Shown piece by piece: positions 53,270 to 61,182 of a DNA stretch of 64,000 bases. The position numbers were made by a program, and so were the translations under genes. Under the pieces are notes generated by a model. The model searched no databases. It was not told the DNA's origin and worked only from the letters and a program-made list of their open reading frames with translations. The DNA comes from Clostridium sp. BJN0013 (GTDB lineage: Bacteria > Bacillota > Clostridia > Clostridiales > Clostridiaceae): NCBI RefSeq assembly GCF_040939125.1, contig NZ_CP162495.1, positions 1,922,001 through 1,986,000 of the forward strand. Reading direction: 5' to 3'. Positions within the stretch are counted from its first letter, which is position 1. Each line of letters opens with the position of its first letter.

Positions 53270-54865
53270 ATGGCTAAATATGTTGTATTTGATATAAAAA
53301 ATATAGAACCGATAAAAATTTCATCTACAGTTATGCAGTCCGATAATGAATATTCCAGAAGTTATATACCGGGATCGGCCATAAGAGGTGCATATATATC
53401 AAACTATATTAATGCAAATGATGTAAAGGATCTTAATTCTGGAATACATAGAGAAAAACTGTTAAAGGGGGGAATGAAATTTTTAAATGCCTATCCGGTA
53501 ATTGATGAAGTCAGATCACTGCCATTTCCAAGATGTTTTTATGCTCTGAAAGATGATATAAAGAAATATAATGTAAGTAAAAAAATGAGGATAGCAATGT
53601 TTTACGAAGATACCGATAGGGACATCGATAAAGTGAAAGGATTTGAATTTGCAAATTTTAATTTTAGTAAAGAAGTATTGGAAACTCGAGGGATAGATAA
53701 AATAAATAATTTGCATATAAAAAAGGAAGCAAAGAATAAGATCTTTAGGTATGAAGCTATAGATTCAGGAGAAAAATTTAGAGGAATAATTAAATGCGAA
53801 AATGACGATTATATTGAAGAAATCAAACAAGTACTGAAGAAAGGATTATTCTATATAGGTGGTTCAAAAGGTTCTGGATATGGGAAGTGTAAAATAGATA
53901 ATATAAATGTAAATGAGAAGAACCCTGAAATTAGGATTTTTGGAGATGCAGTAGATGATTTTGAAGATAGAGAGTCTTTTTCAATTTATGCATCATCCGA
54001 TATATTATATAGGGATAAATTTGGAATTTATAAATCCTATATAGATGAAGAATATTTAAAAGAAAAGCTCGGCCTTGAGGAAGTTAAATTTGAAAACAGT
54101 TTTGTAGATATGGAATATTTTACAGGATTTAATAACAAGTGGGGATGCAGACTTCCCATAGTAAATGGAATAAAATCAGGAAGTATATTTGTTTATAAAT
54201 TTAAAGGCGATTTGAATCTCGATAATATTAGGAATTTCGAAGAAGAGGGGATAGGAGAAAGAAAGCAGGATGGTTTTGGAAGATTTATAATTTTACCTGA
54301 CATTGACCAGACTCTTTCTTTTAACCAGGTCGTCCTTTCAGATAGTCATAGTGAGAAAACTGAGGAAATTGAAGTTAAAGACGAAGAAGATAAAAATCAG
54401 CTCAGCATGATACTTGATAGAATTTATCTCAATAAAATCAATAAAAAACTCTCTGAAAATGTATTGGGAATGAACTCCCAGGTGAATTTGAGTTTAAATA
54501 AAAATCAATTTGGAAAACTTACAGAGTTAATGGACGTTCTTCTTGGAATGAAATATGGAGATGGAATAATAAGACTTAGAAATTACTTTCAGCATATTTC
54601 AGAAAGAAAGATAAATAGAGAACTTGCAAATAAACTTGAAAGACCTTTTATAGATAGAAAGCCATTAAAAGACTATATGTTAAGTGAACTTGAAAACAAT
54701 GATAAATTTGATTTTGGAAATAAGTATGGGCAGCCTTTTAAAATAGGGGGAGTTGAGTCAAGACTCCATGGTGAAGCTCAAGTTATGTATAATTACAAAT
54801 TAAGGATTTTCAAAGAGCTTTTTAGAATGCAGCTTAAAGACAATTCAGAGGGAGGGGAAAATTAA
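53270..54865 (+). CDS. csx10: Csx10 (Cas5-group RAMP), type III-D marker
   Basis: The 531-residue protein starts with a RAMP fold (DNEYSRSYIPGSAIRGAYI), has the G-rich loops KGSGYGKC (near 208) and GERKQDGFGRF (near 335), and ends with a long helical part containing ERPFIDRKPLKDYM. This is the Csx10 layout: a Cas5-group RAMP that caps the crRNA 5' end in type III-D. The stop overlaps the next ATG by 1 bp. Confidence 0.82.
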   Translation: MAKYVVFDIKNIEPIKISSTVMQSDNEYSRSYIPGSAIRGAYISNYINANDVKDLNSGIHREKLLKGGMKFLNAYPVIDEVRSLPFPRCFYALKDDIKKYNVSKKMRIAMFYEDTDRDIDKVKGFEFANFNFSKEVLETRGIDKINNLHIKKEAKNKIFRYEAIDSGEKFRGIIKCENDDYIEEIKQVLKKGLFYIGGSKGSGYGKCKIDNINVNEKNPEIRIFGDAVDDFEDRESFSIYASSDILYRDKFGIYKSYIDEEYLKEKLGLEEVKFENSFVDMEYFTGFNNKWGCRLPIVNGIKSGSIFVYKFKGDLNLDNIRNFEEEGIGERKQDGFGRFIILPDIDQTLSFNQVVLSDSHSEKTEEIEVKDEEDKNQLSMILDRIYLNKINKKLSENVLGMNSQVNLSLNKNQFGKLTELMDVLLGMKYGDGIIRLRNYFQHISERKINRELANKLERPFIDRKPLKDYMLSELENNDKFDFGNKYGQPFKIGGVESRLHGEAQVMYNYKLRIFKELFRMQLKDNSEGGEN

Positions 54866-56151
54866 TGCCACTTAAAAATGGAAAATATTTGAAAAGAATA
54901 GAATCTGAAATTGAAAATATTTCTCCTTTGAATATAGGCGGAAACGATGGAGAACTTTTAGTAGATATTGAAGAAAATAGTGTGTATTTGCACGGAACAA
55001 TGCTTGCAGGGGCAATTAGAAGTTACCTTTCTTCGATTTGTGTTGAAGATGTAGAAGACATGTTTGGAAAGAGTAAAGAATCAGATGATAATAGCCTGAG
55101 TAAAATATTTATCTATGATTCCTGCGCGAATTTATTGGGCATAGAGGTAAGACCAGGTGTGTGTATTGATAAATTTTCAGGTACATCGAAAAATAAGGCA
55201 AAATTTGAAAGGAAATATATATGTGAAGGTCATAAATTCAAATTGTGTATTGAAATCTATGGTGATAATAAGGAGCAAGCTGAAAGATATGGCAAAAATA
55301 TCTATATTGCACTGTCGGCAATAAATAATGATTATATAGCATTGGGCTCTTATAAAACAGGTGGGGCTGGGATATTTAAAGTAAATTTTGTAAAAGAAGT
55401 TAATTATGATTTTACAAATAAAAAAGATTTATTTATGTATCTTAAAAATTCTAAGGAATATGTGTCAGTTGATATTGGGAAACTGCCTTCTGAAAATTTG
55501 AAGAGCAGCGTATTTGTAAGATATGAACTTAAAGGAAAAATTGAAACTCCCCTGCTTGTAAAGGGGAATTCGTCACTTGACTATACTAGGCCGGATGATG
55601 AGCAATTTAGGAATGAAAAAGGGAAATGTGTCATTCCACGGACTTCACTTAAAGGAATCATAAGAAGCCAGGGTGAAAGAATATTGAGATTTTATGGGAA
55701 AAAAAATGATATAGAAAAGATATTTGGTTCTGAAGATGGTGCAGAAAAAAAACTTCCATCAAGATTTACAGCTTATGATTCTAAAATAGAGGATGTAAAA
55801 AAGGCAACTTATAGCAAGATAAAAGTGGACAGATTTACTGGAGGAGTTCTCAAAGGACAAAAAATGAGTGAGGAACCTGTAATGGGAAAAGTGAGGATTT
55901 CCGGGAAACTCAAACTTGATAAGAAATGTGAAAAAGATGAGGCAGTTGGGCTTATTGCTCTTGTGTTTAGAGATATTGCCAGGGGAGAATTAAGTATTGG
56001 AAGCGGCCAAAGCACAGGAAGAGGTAGAATTAAAGGTCAGCAGCTTAATATATTTAGTGGAAATAATCTGCTGTTTAGATGGAATATGAAAGATAAGAAA
56101 GCAGAGATAAATAAAATTGATGACTATATATCTGCACTTGGGGAGGAATAA
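54865..56151 (+). CDS. Double RAMP (Cas7-Cas7 fusion), type III-D-like
   Basis: The 428-residue protein has two RAMP domains. The first (about 8-190) has SPLNIGGNDGELLVDIE, HGTMLAGAIRSYL and GSYKTGGAGIF. The second (about 215-410) has ETPLLVKGNSSLDYTRPDD, VIPRTSLKGIIRSQGERILR and SIGSGQSTGRGRIK. Fusion of two Cas7-like units is a feature of III-D-type backbones. Acidic residues near the start of each domain (DGELLVD and DYTRPDD) are candidate RNA-cleavage sites. Confidence 0.8.
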   Translation: MPLKNGKYLKRIESEIENISPLNIGGNDGELLVDIEENSVYLHGTMLAGAIRSYLSSICVEDVEDMFGKSKESDDNSLSKIFIYDSCANLLGIEVRPGVCIDKFSGTSKNKAKFERKYICEGHKFKLCIEIYGDNKEQAERYGKNIYIALSAINNDYIALGSYKTGGAGIFKVNFVKEVNYDFTNKKDLFMYLKNSKEYVSVDIGKLPSENLKSSVFVRYELKGKIETPLLVKGNSSLDYTRPDDEQFRNEKGKCVIPRTSLKGIIRSQGERILRFYGKKNDIEKIFGSEDGAEKKLPSRFTAYDSKIEDVKKATYSKIKVDRFTGGVLKGQKMSEEPVMGKVRISGKLKLDKKCEKDEAVGLIALVFRDIARGELSIGSGQSTGRGRIKGQQLNIFSGNNLLFRWNMKDKKAEINKIDDYISALGEE

Positions 56152-56154
56152 AGA

Positions 56155-56619
56155 ATGGAAGTTAATGTAACTTTAGAAGAACTCACGAGAGAGAACATTA
56201 AAAAATTTATAGATATAAATAATAAAAATTACAATACAGATGTAGGAATTGAAGCTGTTTTATCTGATAAAAAATTTTACGATATTCTTGGAATTAAATA
56301 TGGAATAATATATAATTTTGATTCCGTAAAATATGATACTGTCGATAAGTTAAATATTGATTTTAACAATATTATTGAAGCAAGATTTTTTAACAGAGAT
56401 ACTGAGATTGATGTAAGAATGATGGATAATAAAATTGGCGGGAATATATTTATTGATAATGGAGAAAAAGAACTTTTTATTGATGAAAATTTTTATTTGA
56501 GATGCAATAGAGAAAATAATTACAACAAGTTAAAAGTTAAAAAATATATTGATTTTGATGAAGACGGACAAGCTTATATTTTCTACTTAAAACCATGTGA
56601 ATTATTGAAGGAGGCGTAA
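56155..56619 (+). CDS. Csx19-like (TIGR03984-type) small type III-D protein
   Basis: The 154-residue protein has the segment IIEARFFNRDTEIDVRMMDN, which resembles the Csx19/TIGR03984 pattern (EARLFNxDxElRlW). It sits between the double RAMP and the TIGR03986-type RAMP, 3 bp and 2 bp away, where Csx19 is usual in III-D loci. Similarity is modest, so the family call is tentative. No Cas11-type small subunit is otherwise visible. Confidence 0.5.
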   Translation: MEVNVTLEELTRENIKKFIDINNKNYNTDVGIEAVLSDKKFYDILGIKYGIIYNFDSVKYDTVDKLNIDFNNIIEARFFNRDTEIDVRMMDNKIGGNIFIDNGEKELFIDENFYLRCNRENNYNKLKVKKYIDFDEDGQAYIFYLKPCELLKEA

Positions 56620-56621
56620 TT

Positions 56622-58829
56622 ATGGGAAATAAAAATTATAGTATTATAAAAGATCATAGTGTAGCTCCATATAATTTTGTATCACTTCCACATAGGTGTG
56701 TGTTTCCTTATAAAACTTATGAAGATCTACCGGGTCATAATATTTTAAACGAGCTATACTTGAATGGCTGTATAGAATATGAAATAGTAAATGAAACTCC
56801 ATTAATTGTGGGTTCCAGTGAAAGAAATAATGGAAAAGTCATAACTCCTTTCAAAAATCCCAAAAACAAATATACAATACCTGGAAATACAATTAGGGGA
56901 ATATTGAGGAACAATACTGCATTTTTGAGCTTAAGCAGCCTTGAAGATTTTATAGAAGATGACAGGTTTTATTTCAGGTCTTTTGGAAAGGGTAAGAATA
57001 AAAAGGATTATTTCAAAAGGCTTAATATAGGTACAAAAGTTGTTGGTGGAGAAAGTATGTCTATGCCTAAAAACGTAAACGGTGGATATGTTTACAAGGA
57101 TTCAAGGGATAAATATGTGCTTGTACCGTCTAAAAAAGTAGGCAATAATGATCTTTCCTATTTTGTAATAAGCGAACAGTATTTGAGGAGTATACATCCT
57201 AATGTGGGTGAAAACTATATGTACAGTTCTAAAATTCTCGATCTTATAGAAAATAAGAATAAATATAAATCTCGAGGATACAGGCCCAACCAAAATAAAA
57301 AAGAGCTTTTGGAAGATAGAAATGATAAATATAAACCTTATTGTGTAAAAATATCTTTTGAAATAAAAGGTGTTCGCACAGTATCTAAAATAGGTAAACC
57401 GGGGAAATATAAAAATCAAGGTTATTTGATGAGTTCAGAGTTTATCCAGGGGAAACTGGCTCACTATATAATTCCTGAACCTGATTTTGATAGTCCGGAC
57501 AAGATTGAAATATCCAGGGATAATGGCAGATTTAAATTTATAAATTTTTATAAGAATGATTTACTGAGAACTAAAAAGCAGAGAGAGCCCGATAAAATAG
57601 ACAAGGAAAACGATAGAACATATTTCTTTTTACCTGATAAAGAAGGCAGAAATTCGGGCAAACCTATATTTTATGGAAAATTTAACGATAAGTTATATTT
57701 TGGATTTAGTCCCTATCTCAGGATACCTTATGATTATTCAACAAAAGATTTAATGCCTGAAGGATATAAAGATAAAAGCGGTTTTAGTTATGTAGATGCA
57801 CTTTTTGGTTTTACTGAAAGGGGCAAAGAAAAATATAATTACAAAGGAAGGTTGAGCTTTGAAGATGCAGTCTGCACGGATGAATCACCTAAACTTTGTG
57901 GAGAATATAGACTAGTTGCCAGTGAGCCCCATGCAAGTTCTTATCCATCATATTTGAAGCAGGATATTATAGGCGGGGAAGATACCAAGAAAATTAAAAA
58001 TTACAATGATTCCGATTCGCAGATACGTGGAATAAAAGAATATTTAAATAGAGATAATGATACTATTAATGATACTGTTGAAAATGCAAATGAAAATGTA
58101 AATGGAAAGGTTAGTGAAAATGTTTCTGTATATATTAAACCTCTTGCCCCCAAAACGGTATTTAAAGGGAAAATATATTTTAACAATCTTACCAAAGAAG
58201 AACTGGGACTTATATCATGGGCACTCAAAGTGAAAGATGGTGCTTATGAAACTATAGGCTATGGAAAACCCTATGGATTTGGAAGGGTAAAAGTTGAAAA
58301 TATAAATATAAAAACAGAAGATATCCGTAAAAAATATTCCTCAATGACTGCTGACTATTATAGAGAAGAGAACAGAGAAGTTCTTGTAGATGAATATAAG
58401 AAAAGTTTTAAAGAAAAATTCAATATTGATATAGAGTTGCAGGCAGCAGTTAAAGATTTTATGATTTTAAAAACTCTGGTTGTAGATAGAAATCATGAAA
58501 ATGAAGCCAGGTATATGAAAATTAAATTTTATCCTGATAGATCTAAAAGTAATGAATTTAATATGCTTAAACCCCTGCCAAATCCTGAAGAACTTGAAGA
58601 TATACTAAATGGTAAATTTATTCTAAGAGAAAACAGCAGTTCAAATGAAATTAATAGTAATCATTATAGAAAAACCCAAAAGGATAATGGAAAAAAACAT
58701 ATACGCAGTAGAGGTAACAATCCTGAACACCATGATAAAGATAAGTTTGATAGTAGTTCGGGCTTGAATAATTCCTTAGGAGATCAATTAAAAAAGTGGA
58801 AGAACGAAAATGAGAAAAAGGGTAGATGA
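56622..58829 (+). CDS. TIGR03986-family CRISPR RAMP protein
   Basis: The 735-residue protein begins with the typical PYNFVSLPHRCVFPY, then LPGHN, the ETPLIVGS strand and IPGNTIRGILRNN, and ends the RAMP part with KPYGFGRVKV. The last ~110 residues are charged, Asn-rich and low in complexity (long basic tail). It is a III-D backbone-type RAMP, probably occupying the 3' end of the complex. It is the last solid gene of the operon. Confidence 0.82.
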   Translation: MGNKNYSIIKDHSVAPYNFVSLPHRCVFPYKTYEDLPGHNILNELYLNGCIEYEIVNETPLIVGSSERNNGKVITPFKNPKNKYTIPGNTIRGILRNNTAFLSLSSLEDFIEDDRFYFRSFGKGKNKKDYFKRLNIGTKVVGGESMSMPKNVNGGYVYKDSRDKYVLVPSKKVGNNDLSYFVISEQYLRSIHPNVGENYMYSSKILDLIENKNKYKSRGYRPNQNKKELLEDRNDKYKPYCVKISFEIKGVRTVSKIGKPGKYKNQGYLMSSEFIQGKLAHYIIPEPDFDSPDKIEISRDNGRFKFINFYKNDLLRTKKQREPDKIDKENDRTYFFLPDKEGRNSGKPIFYGKFNDKLYFGFSPYLRIPYDYSTKDLMPEGYKDKSGFSYVDALFGFTERGKEKYNYKGRLSFEDAVCTDESPKLCGEYRLVASEPHASSYPSYLKQDIIGGEDTKKIKNYNDSDSQIRGIKEYLNRDNDTINDTVENANENVNGKVSENVSVYIKPLAPKTVFKGKIYFNNLTKEELGLISWALKVKDGAYETIGYGKPYGFGRVKVENINIKTEDIRKKYSSMTADYYREENREVLVDEYKKSFKEKFNIDIELQAAVKDFMILKTLVVDRNHENEARYMKIKFYPDRSKSNEFNMLKPLPNPEELEDILNGKFILRENSSSNEINSNHYRKTQKDNGKKHIRSRGNNPEHHDKDKFDSSSGLNNSLGDQLKKWKNENEKKGR

Positions 58830-58858
58830 ATGTTTAATTTGTAAAAGGGTATATAAAT

Positions 58859-59436
58859 ATGAAAAATAGGTTTATAACTATCTTTTGAGATGTATGCTTT
58901 ATAGGTTTTTAGGAACAGGTAAATATAACAAGTGTATATATAAGTTTAAAGGTGACTTGGTTGAAACACGATTTATTCAAGAAGCCATTATAAGTACTGT
59001 ATGCAGGTTTTGGGATTGGAATAAAGATATTGTAAGTGTATTTATTCCAAAAAAATCCAAGGATGCAAATTGGTTTAACGGAAATGATGAAAATAGAAAA
59101 CTAGAAGAAATACTTCGAAATAAAGGAGTGAATTTTGAAGAGATACAAATTCTAGAAGGACAAACAGAAAGGAAATTATGGAAAATATACGATGAAATTT
59201 TTGATGTTATAGATGATGAAGATAATGTTGTATTTGATATAACTCATGGACTGCGCTCAATTCCATTACAGGAATTAGTTGCATTGAACTGTGCCAAGGT
59301 AATTAAAAATATAAGTATAGCTGGGATTTATTATGGTGCCTACGAAGCAAGAGAAAAAGTATGTAATAAAGTTATAACCCCAATATTTGATTTAACACCT
59401 TTCAATAAACTACTGGATGAAATTAGATTGAAATAA
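58859..59436 (+). pseudogene. Damaged CARF gene (Csx2/TIGR02221-like), HEPN part missing
   Basis: From ATG 58859 the frame reads MKNRFITIF and stops. A 23-bp stretch then separates it from LGTGKYNKCIYKF, which would continue the family start. A frame from ATG 58894 gives 180 residues with TRFIQEAIIS, NWFNG, FDITHGLRSIPL (the DxTHG CARF motif) and IYYGAYEA, all typical of TIGR02221. The HEPN ribonuclease expected in Csx1/Csm6-type relatives is absent. It may be a relic, or a CARF-only protein made from the internal start. Confidence 0.75.
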
Positions 59437-59789
59437 CTACTGGATATACAATTTTTTCTCGTTTTCTCTTCTCATTGTAAAAAAACCTGAAGTCTAATGA
59501 AAACTATTTTGAGTGAAGTCAATACTTAATAGAGACTAATCTGGGAAATGATAGGTATTAGATTTTGATTATTACAAGTGTACTGTATACTTTATATTTC
59601 GAGATACTTATGAAGTGATTTATAATTTAATATTTTGTCGTCGACCCTGAATAGAGTAAAAATTACTGAGGGGCGACGATTTTTACATTTGTAGCTAATT
59701 AGCAGGCTGAGATTAGTTTTTGAAATTTTTCCAGAGATTTTCTTGGATATTGCAGTTTTGGACAAGCTGATGTATTCTATATTTGATGG
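59437..59789 (+). promoter_or_regulatory. Spacer region and array 3 leader with hairpin
   Basis: The first 200 bp hold nothing recognisable. TCGTCGACCC (59638-59647) and GGGGCGACGA (59670-59679) form a 10-bp stem with one mismatch, followed by TTTTTAC. It corresponds to the pre-leader hairpins of arrays 1 and 2, but the leader after it is different. A candidate promoter is TTGCAG, 17-bp gap, TATTCT shortly before the first repeat. Confidence 0.6.
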
Positions 59790-60216
59790 GTTTTTAGGAT
59801 ACCTATAAGGAATTGAAACTGTTTCTATGTTCCTCTAAGTCTTGATAAAAATTCGTTTTTAGGATACCTATAAGGAATTGAAACTTAAGAAAATCTTTTG
59901 ACTGTTCAAGTAATGATGTCGTTTTTAGGATACCTATAAGGAATTGAAACATGATAAAGCAATATAGGGAAGCAAAAGGTCTATCTCTGTTTTTAGGATA
60001 CCTATAAGGAATTGAAACATTATTTCCCATCCAGCATACTTTTTAGGTTCTTGGTTTTTAGGATACCTATAAGGAATTGAAACTTTACTTTTGATTCAAC
60101 GTTAACTGTATCTGGTATAGTTTTTAGACTACCTATGAGGAATTGAAACTCCACTTAAAACGAACATTTCATTACAATCAGCACAAGATTTTAGACTACC
60201 TATAAGGAATTTGAAT
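59790..60216 (+). CRISPR. CRISPR array 3: 6 repeats plus degenerate end, 6 spacers
   Basis: Repeats begin at 59790, 59855, 59921, 59989, 60054 and 60120, each 30 nt. The first five start GTTTTTAGGATACC and contain TATAAGG; the sixth is a hybrid, starting GTTTTTAGACTACC with TATGAGG as in array 1. The degenerate terminal repeat at 60187 starts GATTTTAGACTACC and ends AATTTGAAT. Spacers are 35-38 nt. It lies behind the type III operon, so it may mainly serve that complex, but repeat ends match those of arrays 1 and 2. Confidence 0.96.
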
Positions 60217-60516
60217 CAATAATAAAAACTTTATAATTTTACCAATGTGTTTAAACAACCCCTGGGTTGTTTTTATAGTTATCATTTTTTGATGATTATG
60301 AGAAAGATTATTATGATATAATTATGTAAATAAAGTATTCCAATACACAAAAATATAATTTGTGGAAAGGAGAATTACAGTTGGATATAAATGGTGTATT
60401 CTTATGGTATTATAATATTTGTAAAAGGGAATTATGGTTTATGTCCAGAAAAATTGTACCGGATCAGCAGGACGAAAATGTAGATATAGGAAGATTTATA
60501 TATAAAAATACTTATA
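60217..60516 (+). pseudogene. cas4 relic (promoter region and first codons)
   Basis: This segment closely copies 41805-42112: the region before cas4, the RBS, the TTG start (60381) and about 45 codons. It ends at ACTTATAA, a word shared with cas6, where the sequence switches to cas6. The rest of cas4, all of cas1 and cas2, and the start of cas6 are missing. Confidence 0.88.
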
Positions 60517-60770
60517 AAAAGAAATTTAATACATAAACATGAAGTACATTATGGAACTAAGCCTTGGGATAGTTGTTTTTCAATAACTCCTTTGAATAAA
60601 GAAAAATTGAAGCAGAAAATTGTAATGTATAAGGGATATGTTATAAAAGGATGGGATGGTGAATTTTTAATGCGGGGTTTAAAAGAACTTATGGATATAG
60701 ACTATAACGCAGGTATTGGTTCTAAAAATTCTTAGGGATTTGGGTGTATTGAAGTAAAAAAAGATAGAAG
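60517..60770 (+). pseudogene. cas6 relic (3' part)
   Basis: From about 60517 the DNA matches cas6 from about 44262 to its end, including KGYVIKGWDGEFL by translation. A stop codon (NS then TAG) interrupts the glycine-rich loop that is intact in the complete cas6 (NSQGFG). It is non-functional and joined out of place to the cas4 relic. Confidence 0.88.
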
Positions 60771-60850
60771 GCTGAAGCAATGTTATATAAGAATTTGTGA
60801 TTTTATTAACAATTTATTAGCATATTGTGCTATAATGATAATTGAATGGA
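60771..60850 (+). promoter_or_regulatory. Shortened leader of the mini-array
   Basis: It matches the leader of arrays 1 and 2 (TTTGTGATTTTATTAACA, TATAAT at the end), but about 19 bp between the two parts are missing, including the -35. Transcription from it is probably weak. Confidence 0.55.
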
Positions 60851-60946
60851 ATTTCAGATTACCTATAAGGAATTGAAACTTGTAAGTGCAATGAGAAACA
60901 GCTGATATTTGCAGTTGATTTTAGACTACCTATAAGGAATTAAGAC
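60851..60946 (+). CRISPR. One-spacer CRISPR remnant
   Basis: Two degenerate repeats, at 60851-60879 (ATTTCAGATTACC...TATAAGGAATTGAAAC) and 60917-60946 (GATTTTAGACTACC...GGAATTAAGAC), flank a 37-nt spacer. A third trace (ATTTTAGATTAC) is at about 60988. It follows the cas6 relic just as array 2 follows cas6/fic. Confidence 0.8.
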
Positions 60947-61182
60947 TTTATTAAAGTATTAATTTTAATACAAAATAATACTACTGAATTTTAGATTACA
61001 TAATAATAAAAAAAACTCTAGCTTATAAACTTAAGTTGGGATTTTATTTTTTATAGGAATAGTTTAGGTTATTGTAGATACTTTATGTCAAATAAAGAAA
61101 AAATACATAAATTTATATCACAAAAAGAAGGAAATTTAGACTATTTATAGAATTATAATACAGTATGAAAGAAGGTGAAAAG
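60947..61182. other. Non-coding region before the type I-B operon
   Basis: AT-rich DNA with repeat traces (near 60988 and 61137) and an A-rich RBS region. No complete gene. The promoter of cas8b is expected here but not clearly seen. Confidence 0.35.

Noticed and set aside
59803-60030. Minus-strand frame across array 3
   Set aside because: It is a periodic frame created by the CRISPR repeats, not a gene.
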